In this document: piece by piece, positions 19,885 through 30,946 of the stretch
How positions within the stretch are numbered: position 1 is the first letter of the stretch
Layout: every line of letters starts with the position of its first letter
Origin: Saccharopolyspora rhizosphaerae
GTDB taxonomy: Bacteria; Actinomycetota; Actinomycetes; Mycobacteriales; Pseudonocardiaceae
DNA: 64,000 nucleotides
NCBI RefSeq assembly: GCF_003931915.1
Contig: NZ_RSAA01000017.1
Coordinates: 186,001 to 250,000 of the forward strand
Direction: 5' to 3'
Notes under the pieces: generated by a model
What the model was told of the DNA's origin: nothing
The model's database searches: none
Seen by the model: the letters and a program-made list of their open reading frames with translations, nothing else
Made by a program: the position numbers and the translations under genes

Positions 19885-22569
19885 TCAGCGCAACCTGCGC
19901 GGGCCGGCGTCCAAGGCGACCGGGGACTCGCCCAGCGACACCCGTGCTCCGGTGATCACCGCGCCCGTCGAGGAGGCCAGGACCGGCTGCAACGCCAGGT
20001 GCCGCACCTCGGGCAGGTCTTCGGCCAAGGTCGCCACCCGCAGCACCAGGTCCTCCAGCGCCTTGAGGTTCGCCGGTTCCACACCGCGGTACCCGACCAG
20101 CAGCGGCGCCGCCCGGGGCGCGCGCACCAGCGAGGCCACGTCCACGTCGGTCAGCGGCAGCGCGCGGTAGGCCTTGTCGCCCAGCAGCTCGCTGGCCACC
20201 CCGGAGAGGCCGAACGAGACCAGCGTGCCGAACGACGGGTCGTCGATGAGGTCGATCACGCACGAGGTCCCGCGTCCGGCCATCCGCTGCACGTAGACCT
20301 CGTCGATCCCGGACACCTGGCGGACGTCGTCGTAGGCGGTGCGCACCGCCTCCGGGCTGCCCAGGTCCAGCCGGACCCCGACCAGGTCGTTGCGGTGCCG
20401 CAGCTTCCCGCTCGTGGACTTCAGCACCACCGGGTAGCCCAGTTCCTCGGCAGCGCCGACCGCCGCCTCGACGTCGTCGACCTTGCGGAAGGGCACCACG
20501 TCCACGCCGTAGCAGCGCAGCAAGCTCACGGTCCGCTCGTCGCCGAGCTCGGTGACGCCCTCGGCCAGCCACTGCTCGACCAGCGAACGCGCCTGCTCGC
20601 CGTCCACGTCCGGGCGCACGAAGTGCCCCTTCGGCGCGGCTCGCCACTGCGCGTACCGCGTCACGCGGGCCAGCGCGAGCACCGAGCGCTCCGGACTCGG
20701 GTACGAGGGCACCGACCCCTTGCCGGTCGTCCCGTCCGGGCCGAGCACCTTCAGCTCGTCCGGCACACCCTCGGCCGCCAGGAAGGTCGTCACCACCGGC
20801 TTCGACTGGGCCGCGTCGGCCTCCTGCAGCGCCTCGCGCAGAGCGCGCGCGTAGGCCGTGCCAGGAACCGCCACCGGCGGGGCGAAGACCGTGATCAGCG
20901 CGTCGACGTCGCTGCGCAGCGCGGCGTCGCGGACCGCGGCGGCGAACTCGTCGGGACCTGCCCCGGCCCCGACGTCGACCGGGGCGTGCGCCAGCTGCAA
21001 GCCCTGCGCCTGGGCGACGTCGGCCGCGATCATGCCCAGCGCCGAGGAGTTGCCCACGATCGACACCCGGTCGCCCTGCGGCAACGGCTGGTGGGCCAGC
21101 AGCAGAGCGGTGTCGAACATCTGCGCCACCGACTCCACGCGGATGACGCCCGACTGCTCGAACAGCGCCTGCACGCTCGTCTCGTCGATCTCCACCGTGG
21201 TCGCCGCCAGGCCCGCGCGCACCGAGTTGCGGCCCGACTTGACCACCACGACCGGCTTGCTGCGCGCCAGCCGCCGGGCCAGCCGGGCGAACTTGCGCGG
21301 GTTGCCGAACGACTCCAGGTACAGCAGCACCACGTCGGTGGCCGAGTCGGTCTGCCAGTACTGCAGCAGGTCGTTGCCGGACAGGTCGGCGCGGTTGCCG
21401 GCGGAGACGAACGTCGAGAGCCCGAGCCCGCGCTCGGTGGCGGTCTCCAAGATCGCCACGCCCAGCGCACCGGACTGGCAGAAGAAGCCGGTGCGGCCAC
21501 GCCCGGGCAGCTGCGGCGCGAGGCTGGCGTTGAGCCGGAACTCCGGGTCCGGGTTGACCACGCCGAGCGCGTTGGGCCCCACCACCCGCATGCCGTGCAC
21601 GCGTGCGGCCCGCACCATCTCGCGTTCGACCTCGCGCCCCTCCGGGCCGCTCTCGCTGAACCCGGAGGAGACGATGACCAGCGTTTTCACGCCCTTGGCG
21701 AGGCAGTCGTCGAGGACCTCGTTGACGCCGGCGGCCGGGATCGCCACCACCGCGAGGTCGACCTCGTCGGGGATGTCGAGCACCGAGGGGTAGGCGCGCA
21801 CGCCGCGCACCGAGCGGTGCTCGGGGTTGACCGGGTAGACCGGGCCGGTGAAGTCGGCGGTGAGCAGGTTGGTCAGCACCGCGTGGCCGATCTTGCTGTG
21901 GTCGGTGGACGCGCCGATGACCGCCACCGACCGCGGGCGCAGCAGGTTGTGCACGCTGCGGGCTTCGGCGGCTTGCTCCCGGGCCCTGGCCACGGCCACC
22001 GACTCCTCGGTCGGGTCGATGTCGAACTCCAGGTGCACCACGCCTTCTTCCATCGCGCGGCTGACCTGGTAGCCGGCGTCGCGGAAGACCCGCACCATCG
22101 TGGAGTTCTCGGCCAGCACCTCGGCCACGAAGCGCCGAAGCCCGCGCTCCCGCGCTGCCGCGGCGAGGTGCTCCAGCAGGATCGAGCCCAAACCGCGTCC
22201 CTGGTGGGCGTCCTCGACCACGAACGCGACCTCGGCGGACTTCTGCTCGCCGAGCCGGTCGAAGCGGCCGACCGCGACGATGTCGTCGCCGAGCAGCGCC
22301 ACGAACGCGACCCGGTTGACGTAGTCGACCTGGCTGAACCGCTGCACGTCGCGCTCGGGCATCCGCGGGTACGGGCCGAAGTACCGGTAGTACCTGGTCC
22401 GGTCGCTGAGCCGCCCGTGGAAGGCGATCAGCTTGTCCTTGTCGGCCGGGACGATCGGCCTGATGTGCACGGTCCCGCCGTCGGAGAGCACCACGTCGGC
22501 TTCCCACTGCCGGGGGTACTCCTGCGGCGGGCCGGCCTCCTCTCCCAGCTCATCGTCCACTTCGGACAC
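19885..22569 (-). CDS. Pat-type protein lysine acetyltransferase (GNAT plus acyl-CoA synthetase-like domains)
   Basis: 894 residues. N-terminal GNAT domain (about 30-180) with acetyl-CoA loop QGRGLG. Then a CoA-binding Rossmann domain (VAVIGAST near 205), two succinyl-CoA-ligase-like domains (VVGPNALGVVNP, FFCQSGALGVAILE) and an ATP-grasp domain (about 660-890). This is the GNAT-first arrangement of streptomycete Pat enzymes, the reverse of enterobacterial Pat. In true ADP-forming synthetases the SHTGAL segment holds the phospho-His. Here it reads AATTVEIDE, so the module is probably a sensor and not a ligase. It likely acetylates acyl-CoA synthetases and other lysines. It begins 3 bp after acuC. 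Confidence 0.85.
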   Translation of the reverse strand: MSEVDDELGEEAGPPQEYPRQWEADVVLSDGGTVHIRPIVPADKDKLIAFHGRLSDRTRYYRYFGPYPRMPERDVQRFSQVDYVNRVAFVALLGDDIVAVGRFDRLGEQKSAEVAFVVEDAHQGRGLGSILLEHLAAAARERGLRRFVAEVLAENSTMVRVFRDAGYQVSRAMEEGVVHLEFDIDPTEESVAVARAREQAAEARSVHNLLRPRSVAVIGASTDHSKIGHAVLTNLLTADFTGPVYPVNPEHRSVRGVRAYPSVLDIPDEVDLAVVAIPAAGVNEVLDDCLAKGVKTLVIVSSGFSESGPEGREVEREMVRAARVHGMRVVGPNALGVVNPDPEFRLNASLAPQLPGRGRTGFFCQSGALGVAILETATERGLGLSTFVSAGNRADLSGNDLLQYWQTDSATDVVLLYLESFGNPRKFARLARRLARSKPVVVVKSGRNSVRAGLAATTVEIDETSVQALFEQSGVIRVESVAQMFDTALLLAHQPLPQGDRVSIVGNSSALGMIAADVAQAQGLQLAHAPVDVGAGAGPDEFAAAVRDAALRSDVDALITVFAPPVAVPGTAYARALREALQEADAAQSKPVVTTFLAAEGVPDELKVLGPDGTTGKGSVPSYPSPERSVLALARVTRYAQWRAAPKGHFVRPDVDGEQARSLVEQWLAEGVTELGDERTVSLLRCYGVDVVPFRKVDDVEAAVGAAEELGYPVVLKSTSGKLRHRNDLVGVRLDLGSPEAVRTAYDDVRQVSGIDEVYVQRMAGRGTSCVIDLIDDPSFGTLVSFGLSGVASELLGDKAYRALPLTDVDVASLVRAPRAAPLLVGYRGVEPANLKALEDLVLRVATLAEDLPEVRHLALQPVLASSTGAVITGARVSLGESPVALDAGPRRLR

Positions 22570-22572
22570 TCC

Positions 22573-23748
22573 TCAGTCGCGACTGTCAGCCGGGTCGAGC
22601 CCGAGCAGCGGGAACACCGCGTGCCGGGCGTCGCGGATCGCGGTGTCGACCGCCGAAGCGGTCACCCCGGTCCACGGTTCGAAGGACGGGTCCGCCCCGT
22701 CCGACATCGACGTCGGCATCGGCACGTTCTGCGAGCGCCGGACGGCGTACGCGATCCAATCCTCGGGGATCGTCGTCTCCGGCGCGATGTCCTGGTTCAG
22801 CAGCGTGGCCAGCAGGTGGGTCCAGGCCCTCGGCACGACGCGGAACAGCGAGTAGCCCCCGCCTCCCAGCGCCAACCACTTGCCGCCCGCGTAGTTCTCG
22901 GCCAGCTCCCGCAGGTTCTGGTAGGTGGCGCGCTGCCCGTCGACGGTCAACGACAGGTCGGCCAGGGGGTCGTCGCGGTGCGCGTCGGCGCCGCACTGGG
23001 TGACCAGCACCTGCGGCCGGAACTGCTCCAGCACGGAGGGCACCACCGCGTGGAAGGCGCGCCGCCAGTCCGCGTCGCCGGTGCCCGGCGGCAGCGGGAT
23101 GTTGACCGCCGTGCCGTCGGCGCTGCCCCCGCCGACCTCGGTGGGGAACCCCGTGCCCGGCCACAGCGTCACCGGGTGCTGGTGCAGGGAGATCGTCATG
23201 ACCCGGGGGTCGTCGTAGAAGGCCTTCTGCACGCCGTCGCCGTGGTGGACGTCGACGTCGAGGTAGGCGATGCGTTCGACGCCCTGCTGCAGCATCCAGG
23301 AGATGGCCACCGAGCAGTCGTTGTAGACGCAGAACCCGGCCGCGTGGTCGGCCATCGCGTGGTGCAGGCCCCCGGCGATGTTGACCGCCCGGTCGGCCTG
23401 GCCGGTGACGATCTGCTCGGCCGCTTTGACCGACGCACCGGCGACCAGGGCAGAGGCCTCGTGCATCCGGTCGAAGATCGGGTTGTCGTCGGTGCCCAGC
23501 CCGTGCCCGACGTCCCAGCCGCTGTAGGGGGCCGCGCGCACGGCGGCCATGTACTCGGCGGTGTGGACCCGCAGCAGGTCCTCCTCGGCGGCCGGCTCGG
23601 GCTTGAGCATCTCCACACCGTCGAGCAGGCCGAGCGAGTCGGCCAACCGCATGGTCAGGTCCAGGCGGATGGGATGCAGCGGGTGGTGCCCGCCCAGGTC
23701 GTACTGGAGCACCGACTCATCCCAGACCACGGCCAACTGAGAACCCAT
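22573..23748 (-). CDS. acuC: AcuC-type class I histone-deacetylase-like lysine deacetylase
   Basis: 391 residues. Zinc-dependent deacetylase fold with GGLHHAMADHA, the metal and charge-relay motif YLDVDVHHGDGVQ, CGADAHRDDPLA and ALGGGGYS. In Bacillus and other bacteria AcuC removes acetyl from acetyl-CoA synthetase lysines. Immediately downstream, 3 bp away, is the Pat-like acetyltransferase, so writer and eraser of lysine acetylation are in one operon. The upstream rhodanese gene ends the 83-bp gap and may share the transcript. Confidence 0.93.
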   Translation of the reverse strand: MGSQLAVVWDESVLQYDLGGHHPLHPIRLDLTMRLADSLGLLDGVEMLKPEPAAEEDLLRVHTAEYMAAVRAAPYSGWDVGHGLGTDDNPIFDRMHEASALVAGASVKAAEQIVTGQADRAVNIAGGLHHAMADHAAGFCVYNDCSVAISWMLQQGVERIAYLDVDVHHGDGVQKAFYDDPRVMTISLHQHPVTLWPGTGFPTEVGGGSADGTAVNIPLPPGTGDADWRRAFHAVVPSVLEQFRPQVLVTQCGADAHRDDPLADLSLTVDGQRATYQNLRELAENYAGGKWLALGGGGYSLFRVVPRAWTHLLATLLNQDIAPETTIPEDWIAYAVRRSQNVPMPTSMSDGADPSFEPWTGVTASAVDTAIRDARHAVFPLLGLDPADSRD

Positions 23749-23830
23749 GAGCGGGACGCTACCCGCAGGAAGCCTCCCACCACAGGGTCTCGCCTCGCGA
23801 GCCGCCGGATCGGATCGAGATCCAGGACTG

Positions 23831-24682
23831 TCAGCCCGGTTCGGAGCCGGTCGCCGCGGGTCGCGCCGGGTCGGCGGACCAGTGCGACCACGAACCGGCG
23901 TAGAGCGCAGCGGGGTTCCGGGCGTCGGTGAGGCCCGCGTGCTCCAGTGCCAGGAGCACCGAGCAGGCCGTCACGCCCGAGCCGCAGTAGGCCCCGACCG
24001 CCTCGCAGCTGGTCACGCCCAGCGACGCGAAGCGTTCGGCCAACTCCGTCGGCGAGCGCCACCGGCCGGACTCGCCGACGTGTTCGCTGAACGGCGCGTT
24101 GCGGGCTCCCGGCACGTGCCCGGCGCGCGGGTCGACCGGTTCCACCTCGCCCCGGTAGCGCTCCGGGGCCCGGGCGTCGAGCAGCACGCCCTCACGCGCC
24201 AGCGTCGCGGCCTGGTCCGCGTCGATCACCGGCATCGCACCGGCCCGCACCCGGAAGCCCCCGTCACCCGAACCGGGGACCTCCGTGCTGGTCGGCTTGC
24301 CCTCAGCGGTCCACGCCGCGTAACCGCCGTCGAGGACGGCGACCGAACGGTGGCCTGCCCAGCGCAGCAACCACCACGCGCGGGCCGCCGCCGAACCGTT
24401 GTCGGCGTCGTAGACGACCACCGGCCGGTCGGCGTCCACCCCGGCGCGGCGCAGCACCTCCTGCAGCGCCGCCGGATCGGGGAGCGGGTGCCGCCCGCCG
24501 GGTCCCGGTTCCGACGCCAGCTCCGCGTCCAGGTCGACGAAAACCGCTCCGGGCACGTGCCCCTCGAGGTAGTCTCCACGGCCCGGCGGGCCGAGCAAGG
24601 ACCAGCGCACGTCGAGCACTGTCGGGTGCGGGTCCGCACGCAGTGCGGCCATGAGATCATCGGTACTGATCAAGGGATGCAT
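23831..24682 (-). CDS. Two-domain rhodanese-type sulfurtransferase
   Basis: 283 residues with two rhodanese domains. The second has the active loop YCGSGVTAC with Cys233. The CGSGVT sequence is typical of 3-mercaptopyruvate sulfurtransferases, whereas thiosulfate enzymes usually have CRxGxT. The first, inactive domain contains YDADNGSAAARAWW and the GHVPGAVFVDLD strand. Cytosolic. Possible roles are cysteine catabolism or thiol sulfur transfer. It is divergent from ideR and leads the acuC-pat cluster. Confidence 0.88.
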   Translation of the reverse strand: MHPLISTDDLMAALRADPHPTVLDVRWSLLGPPGRGDYLEGHVPGAVFVDLDAELASEPGPGGRHPLPDPAALQEVLRRAGVDADRPVVVYDADNGSAAARAWWLLRWAGHRSVAVLDGGYAAWTAEGKPTSTEVPGSGDGGFRVRAGAMPVIDADQAATLAREGVLLDARAPERYRGEVEPVDPRAGHVPGARNAPFSEHVGESGRWRSPTELAERFASLGVTSCEAVGAYCGSGVTACSVLLALEHAGLTDARNPAALYAGSWSHWSADPARPAATGSEPG

Positions 24683-24804
24683 GACGGCCTTTCGAAGCCC
24701 GCGACGAGGTCGGTCGACAATCCTGGTCTGTCAACTCCCCAGCCACTGACCGTTGTCGCTGGCAACGACTAGCATCGTGGTTGGGACTTGAATGGGGAGC
24801 CGAC

Positions 24805-25496
24805 GTGAACGATCTCATCGATACCACTGAGATGTACCTTCGCACCATTTACGACCTCGAGGAAGAGGGCGTGGTGCCGCTCCGCGCGCGCATCGCCGAG
24901 CGCCTGGAGCAGAGCGGACCCACCGTGAGCCAGACGGTGGCTCGCATGGAGCGCGACGGTCTGCTCACGGTAGCCGAGGACCGCCACCTCGAGCTGACCA
25001 AGGCCGGCCGCGCCCGGGCGATCAGCGTGATGCGCAAGCACCGCCTCGCCGAACGGCTCCTCGTCGACGTGATCGGCCTCGAGTGGGAGCACGTGCACAA
25101 CGAAGCGTGCCGCTGGGAACACGTGATGAGCGAAGCGGTCGAGCGCAAGCTCGTCAAGCTCCTCGGCGGTCCCACCACGTCCCCCTACGGCAACCCCATC
25201 CCCGGCCTCGACGACCTCGGTGTCGACCACGTCGACGCGGTCGCCGAGGGCGAACTCCAGCGTGTCGACGAGATCGCCCGCAACGGCGGTGGTCGCGCGG
25301 TCATCCGCCGCATCGCCGAGCACGTGCAGCTGGACCCGGACCTGATGACCGACCTCAAGGAGGTCGGCGTGGTGCCGGGCAACGAGGTCGAGATCATGTC
25401 CGTGGTCGGCGCGAACAAACCCATCGAGGTGCGTGGCCCGAACGGCAACGCCAAGTTGACGTCCAGCATCGCGCACGCGGTCATGGTGACCGCGAA

Positions 25497-25500
<4 letters not shown>
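24805..25500 (+). CDS. ideR: Iron-dependent transcriptional regulator IdeR/DtxR
   Basis: 231 residues. With Fe2+ it represses iron-uptake genes and can activate storage genes. The winged helix is ARIAERLEQSGPTVSQTVARMERDG. All metal ligands are conserved at DtxR numbering: Met10, Cys102, Glu105, His106 and His79, Glu83, His98. A C-terminal SH3-like domain follows (about 155-231). Start GTG 24805 is preceded by GGGGAG, and the product then begins MNDLIDTTEMYL like mycobacterial IdeR. The stop overlaps the galK start (ATGA). A TAGCAT hexamer at 24770-24775 could be its -10. Confidence 0.96.
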
Positions 25501-26675
<1,175 letters not shown>

Positions 26676-26741
26676 CGCTCGGGTCGTCGGCCTCCGCTCC
26701 CCGCGCAGTCGACTAGACCTCCCACGGAAGGCAGTACGCAG

Positions 26742-27704
26742 TTGAAGCTCCTGGTCACAGGCGGTGCCGGATACGTCGGAAGCGTGTGCGCAGCACGCCT
26801 CGTGGAAGCAGGCCACGAGGTCGTCGTGGTCGACGACCTGTCCACCGGGCACGCCGACGCTGTCCCGGACGGCTGCACGTTCGTCGAGGCCGACATCGCC
26901 TCGGCCGCCGGTGAGCTGCTCGCGGAGCGGTTCGACGGCGTGCTGCACTTCGCGGCCAAGTCGCTGGTCGGCGAGTCGATGGAAGACCCGCAGAAGTACT
27001 GGCAGGGCAACGTCGTGACCACACTGCGCCTGCTGGACGCGATGCGCGAGCACGGCACGCCGCGCCTGGTGTTCTCCTCGACGGCGGCGACCTACGGCGA
27101 GCCGGAGGTCTCCCCCATCACCGAAGACCTGCCGACGCGGCCGACCAACACCTACGGTGCGACCAAGCTCGCGATCGACCACGCGATCACCTCCTACGCG
27201 ACCGCGCACGGCATCGGCGCGGTGAGCCTGCGGTACTTCAACGTCGCTGGCGCGCACGGCGCCTTCGGCGAGCGGCACACCGTCGAGACCCACCTGATCC
27301 CGATCGTGCTCCAAGTCGCGCTCGGTCAGCGCGAGCAGGTGCAGATCTTCGGCGACGACTGGCCGACCGAGGACGGCACGTGCGTCCGGGACTACATCCA
27401 CGTCACCGACCTCGCCGACGCGCACCTGCTGGCGCTGCAGAACGCCACGGGCGGTCAGCACCGGATCTACAACCTGGGCAACGGCACGGGTTTCTCGGTC
27501 AAGCAGGTCATCGACACCTGCCGCGAGGTCACCGGACACCCCATCCCGGCGAAGGTCGCGCCTCGCCGCGCGGGTGACCCGGCGACGCTGGTGGCCTCCA
27601 GCCGGCGCGCGCGGGACGAGCTCGGGTGGCAGCCCCAGCGCGCCGACCTCGGCGTGATCGTCGGTGACGCGTGGGAGTTCACCCGGGCCCGCCACACGGC
27701 CTGA
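26742..27704 (+). CDS. galE: UDP-glucose 4-epimerase
   Basis: 320 residues, an extended short-chain dehydrogenase. NAD-binding TGGAGYVG lies at 6-13, the catalytic SSTAATYG Ser/Thr at 112-114, and the YGATK Tyr138/Lys142 pair follows. [10 protein letters not shown] and the [11 protein letters not shown] stretch are typical of GalE. The start codon appears to be TTG 26742 with GGAAGG upstream. It supplies UDP-galactose for glycans and completes galactose use. In Corynebacterium galE also follows dtxR directly, so the ideR-galK-galE order has precedent. A hairpin follows. Confidence 0.93.
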   Translation: MKLLVTGGAGYVGSVCAARLVEAGHEVVVVDDLSTGHADAVPDGCTFVEADIASAAGELLAERFDGVLHFAAKSLVGESMEDPQKYWQGNVVTTLRLLDAMREHGTPRLVFSSTAATYGEPEVSPITEDLPTRPTNTYGATKLAIDHAITSYATAHGIGAVSLRYFNVAGAHGAFGERHTVETHLIPIVLQVALGQREQVQIFGDDWPTEDGTCVRDYIHVTDLADAHLLALQNATGGQHRIYNLGNGTGFSVKQVIDTCREVTGHPIPAKVAPRRAGDPATLVASSRRARDELGWQPQRADLGVIVGDAWEFTRARHTA

Positions 27705-27731
27705 TCGCCGCTTCGCGAGCACCATCAGGCC
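27698..27731. terminator. Hairpin between galE and DUF4192 gene
   Basis: An 8-bp stem (27698-27705 with 27724-27731) spans both stop codons of the convergent pair. The loop is 18 nt and can pair partly inside. Confidence 0.5.
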
Positions 27732-28819
27732 CCGTCCTCGCCGAGCAGGAGCTGGACGTCGTCGGTCGAATGCCGGGCGATGACGGCCAGCTCCGCGGGC
27801 GGGAGCCCGGTGTCCATGGCCTGCCGCAGCAGGGCGCTGAGCGTGTGCGGGGGCTTGATGTGCTCGACGCGCTCGAGGGCGACGCTCGCGAGCGCACCCT
27901 CGCCGCGCACGTAGGCCGAGAAGGCCAGCAGCGCCACGACTTCCACGAGCTCGGGCTCCGGTGCCTTCCGGACGAGCGACAACCACAGCTCCTCGGCCGG
28001 GCGGGCCAGTTCGCTCAGCGCGGTGCCCATCACGATGTCCCGAACGCGGGTGTCCGACACCGCCCGCAGCACGCCGACCAGGTCGTCCTCGGTCAGGGCC
28101 GAACCCGCGGCGAGGCGCCGGACGGCGGCGAAGACCGTGCGCAGGTCCCTGGTGAGGTGCAGCGGGTCGTGGGAGTCCACGGCTTCTTCGCTCATGGCGT
28201 CGAGCTTGGCGGCCCAGCGGTTGATCACCGCCTCGGATTCGGGCGCGACTAGTTCGCGCAGTTCGTCCTTGCTACCGAAGGTGACCGATCCCTCGGCGGC
28301 CATCAACGCGCCCATCGGGGATTCCTTCGGGTCCGCGACCACGCCCCGGCACCCTTCGTCGTAGTAGCACCGCCACGGCTCACCGACCGCGATCTGCGGG
28401 ACGTGCAACGCGTGGGCCGTCACGATCCCGGCTTGCAGCAACGACTTCCGGACCACGTCGACGAGGTCGAGCAGCGGCGGTGCACCCTCCGAGTCGTCCC
28501 GGTCGGTCTCGTGGCACTCGCCGCCGCAGTTGGGCGGGCAGCCGGCGCAGTCGGGCTCCCCGACCACGACCATGATCACGCCCTCGGCCCGTTGCTTGCT
28601 CAGCGGACCACCGAGCAGCATCTCGGCGAAGAAGCACGCCTGCGAGGGGCACGGCAGGTCCACGCGCATGCTCGAGCCGAACCTCGGTGTGTCGTCCAGG
28701 TCGTGGAGCGTGAGCAGCACGAAGGAGTCGGCCGGGTGGAACCCCAGCATGTGCGGCAGGGCGGCCAGCACGTCACCGGGCTCGCTCAAGGAGATCTGGG
28801 TGTTCAGTCGCGTTCGCAT
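27725..28819 (-). CDS. DUF4192 domain protein
   Basis: 364 residues. The N-terminal signature LSEPGDVLAALPHMLGFHPADSFVLL is diagnostic of DUF4192, a common actinobacterial family with no known function. A cysteine cluster (CAGCPPNCGGECHE, about residues 125-140) could bind a metal. No signal peptide or transmembrane helix. Start ATG 28819 is chosen because the upstream extension lacks family similarity. The 190-bp region upstream, up to the S15 peptidase, shows no further gene. Confidence 0.85.
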   Translation of the reverse strand: MRTRLNTQISLSEPGDVLAALPHMLGFHPADSFVLLTLHDLDDTPRFGSSMRVDLPCPSQACFFAEMLLGGPLSKQRAEGVIMVVVGEPDCAGCPPNCGGECHETDRDDSEGAPPLLDLVDVVRKSLLQAGIVTAHALHVPQIAVGEPWRCYYDEGCRGVVADPKESPMGALMAAEGSVTFGSKDELRELVAPESEAVINRWAAKLDAMSEEAVDSHDPLHLTRDLRTVFAAVRRLAAGSALTEDDLVGVLRAVSDTRVRDIVMGTALSELARPAEELWLSLVRKAPEPELVEVVALLAFSAYVRGEGALASVALERVEHIKPPHTLSALLRQAMDTGLPPAELAVIARHSTDDVQLLLGEDGA

Positions 28820-29010
28820 GCACCCACGATGGTCGCGGAAACCCGCCTGGCGGAAGCGGATCCACGGATCTCTGGACAACTTCGTCCGCTGTGGACGAAT
28901 GTGCGTCGAAACGCGTGGAACCACTCCCGCCGGTGACGATCGACCGGGTCAACCTCGCCACCCCATCGGGCATCACCGTGCGTCGCACTCACGGCTCCCG
29001 TGCCGTGGAG

Positions 29011-30795
29011 TCAGGAGATCCGTCCGACGGTCGGCAACGAGACGCTCGTGCGCGCCAGGTCCAACCGCAGTCCCGCCCCGGGAGCGGGCCGCAGCGTGAA
29101 GTCGTGGTCGCTGGAGAGCACGACGACGCCGAGCCGGTGTCCCGGCGCGAACACGTGGTCGTCGGGCTGCATCCGCACCCCGATCGCGTAGTGGCGACCG
29201 GGTTCGACCGGCGTGGTCCGGTCCAGCGCCTCGCGGTTCTGCGGGTCGGCCCAGCCGCGGGTGACCACCGAGACCGAGCCGTCCGGCGCCTGGTCCACGA
29301 GCAACGCCGTGACGTTGGCCGCCGGCCGGTCGAAGGTCAGCCCCAGCTTCGCGCGCACCTCCCCGCTGACCCGGACCTGCTCGCTGAGCGGGTCGGTGAA
29401 GTAGGCGAGGCGGTGCGGTGAGCTGGGCGCTGCCGCCAGGTCCTCGGCCAGCACGCGCGCGTCATCGGTGAGCCCCTCCACGGCCCGCTGAGCGGGACGC
29501 TCGACGCTCAAACCGCCGCGCTGCGGTCCGCCCGCCGTCGGGTGCAGCACGGTCTCGGTGACCTCCGGCGCCGGCCACTCCGGTTCCTCGACCCAGCTCC
29601 CGTCCTCGCGTTGCACCGTCGCCCGGGGTTCCCCTTCGACGCCGTTGGGCACGCCGTGGAGGTAGCGGGTGAACCAGCGGTTCAGCGTCCGCAGCCACTC
29701 CTGCTCACGCAGCTTGATCGGGTCGGTGTGCCCAGACTGGTGCCACCAGATCTTGTGCGGGACGTCGTGGTCGCGCAGCGCCCGGTACCACTGGGCGGCC
29801 TGCCGGGTCTTGACGTTCCAGTCGTTGAGCCCGTGCACGGCCAGCACCGCGGCGCGTACCCGCTTCGCGTCGGGGAGGTAGTTGCGCTCGTGCCAGAACC
29901 GGCTGTAGTCGCCGGTGATGCGGTCCTGCTCCGCGGTGAGCCCGTCGATGACGGGGCGGCAGGGCTCCCGGTCGGCGCGGGTGTGGACGTACTCGGCCAG
30001 CAGATCGGCGTCCTCGCCCTGGTAACCGCCGGGGGCGACGACCGCTCCGTCGGTGCGGTAGTAGTCGTACCAGTTCGAGATCGCGCCGATCGGAACGATC
30101 GCCTCGAGGCCTTCGACCCCCGTCGAGGCGACCGCGTTGGGCAGCGTCCCGTTGTAGGAAACCCCCATCATGCCGACCTTCCCGGTCGACCAGTCCGCTG
30201 CCACCGGGGCACCGCCGGCGTCGTGGCCGGCAGCGCGCCCGTTGAGCCAGTCGACGACCGACTTGGCGCCGACGGTCTCGTTCTCGGCGCCCGTGGTCGG
30301 GCAACCCGTGGACCCGCCGGTGCCCAGAGACTCGGCGTAGACCACGGCGTACCCCCTGGCCAGCAGGTACTGCTCGTAGGCCCAGTCGATCTCGGCGGCC
30401 ACCGCGATCCGCTCGTCGCCGGTCGTGCTGCGCGTCGTCCGCGGACCCGACCGCTGCTCCGGCACGTGCAGCTCGGTGTCCACGTTGTGGTTGGCCACCT
30501 CGTTGCCGCCGGAGAAGTACGGGCTGGCCTGGTAGACCACCGGAACGCGGAGACCCCGGTCGGTCTCGGCCGGCCGGACGACCTGGACGTGCACGCGGTC
30601 GCGCTGACCGTCGTGGTCGCTGTCGACTGGCGCGGTGACGAACAGGTCCTGCCGCACCGCTCCGGCGGGGTCGAACACCGGTTGCGCCTCCCCGTCGGCG
30701 AACACGGGTCCCTGCGGCGGTGGGGCCGCCGCCGTGGACCCGAGCAGGGGAAGGGTGAAGATCACTGCGAGCAAACCCGTTCGGACGCGCCGCAT
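29011..30795 (-). CDS. Secreted Xaa-Pro dipeptidyl-peptidase-like S15 (CocE/NonD) hydrolase
   Basis: 594 residues. A cleavable signal peptide (about 1-24, ending STAAA) directs export. The alpha/beta catalytic domain has nucleophile motif GVSYNGT, an Asp in VHGLNDWNV and a His in HQSGHTDP. The C-terminal part is the beta-rich X-Pro dipeptidase domain (LTFDRPAANVTALLV onward). An extracellular role in releasing Xaa-Pro dipeptides is likely; a cocaine-esterase-like activity is an alternative within the family. It is divergent from the small membrane protein at 30947. Confidence 0.9.
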   Translation of the reverse strand: MRRVRTGLLAVIFTLPLLGSTAAAPPPQGPVFADGEAQPVFDPAGAVRQDLFVTAPVDSDHDGQRDRVHVQVVRPAETDRGLRVPVVYQASPYFSGGNEVANHNVDTELHVPEQRSGPRTTRSTTGDERIAVAAEIDWAYEQYLLARGYAVVYAESLGTGGSTGCPTTGAENETVGAKSVVDWLNGRAAGHDAGGAPVAADWSTGKVGMMGVSYNGTLPNAVASTGVEGLEAIVPIGAISNWYDYYRTDGAVVAPGGYQGEDADLLAEYVHTRADREPCRPVIDGLTAEQDRITGDYSRFWHERNYLPDAKRVRAAVLAVHGLNDWNVKTRQAAQWYRALRDHDVPHKIWWHQSGHTDPIKLREQEWLRTLNRWFTRYLHGVPNGVEGEPRATVQREDGSWVEEPEWPAPEVTETVLHPTAGGPQRGGLSVERPAQRAVEGLTDDARVLAEDLAAAPSSPHRLAYFTDPLSEQVRVSGEVRAKLGLTFDRPAANVTALLVDQAPDGSVSVVTRGWADPQNREALDRTTPVEPGRHYAIGVRMQPDDHVFAPGHRLGVVVLSSDHDFTLRPAPGAGLRLDLARTSVSLPTVGRIS

Positions 30796-30946
30796 GCAGG
30801 CTCCCGGATGCTGGAATGGAGGACGACATCAGCACCTTTCTCAGCGCAGCACGGTAAGTCAATCACCGGAGTGGCGGTTTCCCGCCAAGAACACCCGAGC
30901 GGCAGTAAGGTCGAGGCGACCGAACCGGAACCAGTGAGGAGTTCGC

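Noticed and set aside
19816-23931. Very long plus-strand open frame (1371 codons) opposite the Pat and acuC genes
   Set aside because: It is a high-GC antisense shadow: composition is Arg/Gly/His-rich, no domain is visible, and both opposite genes have clear catalytic motifs.
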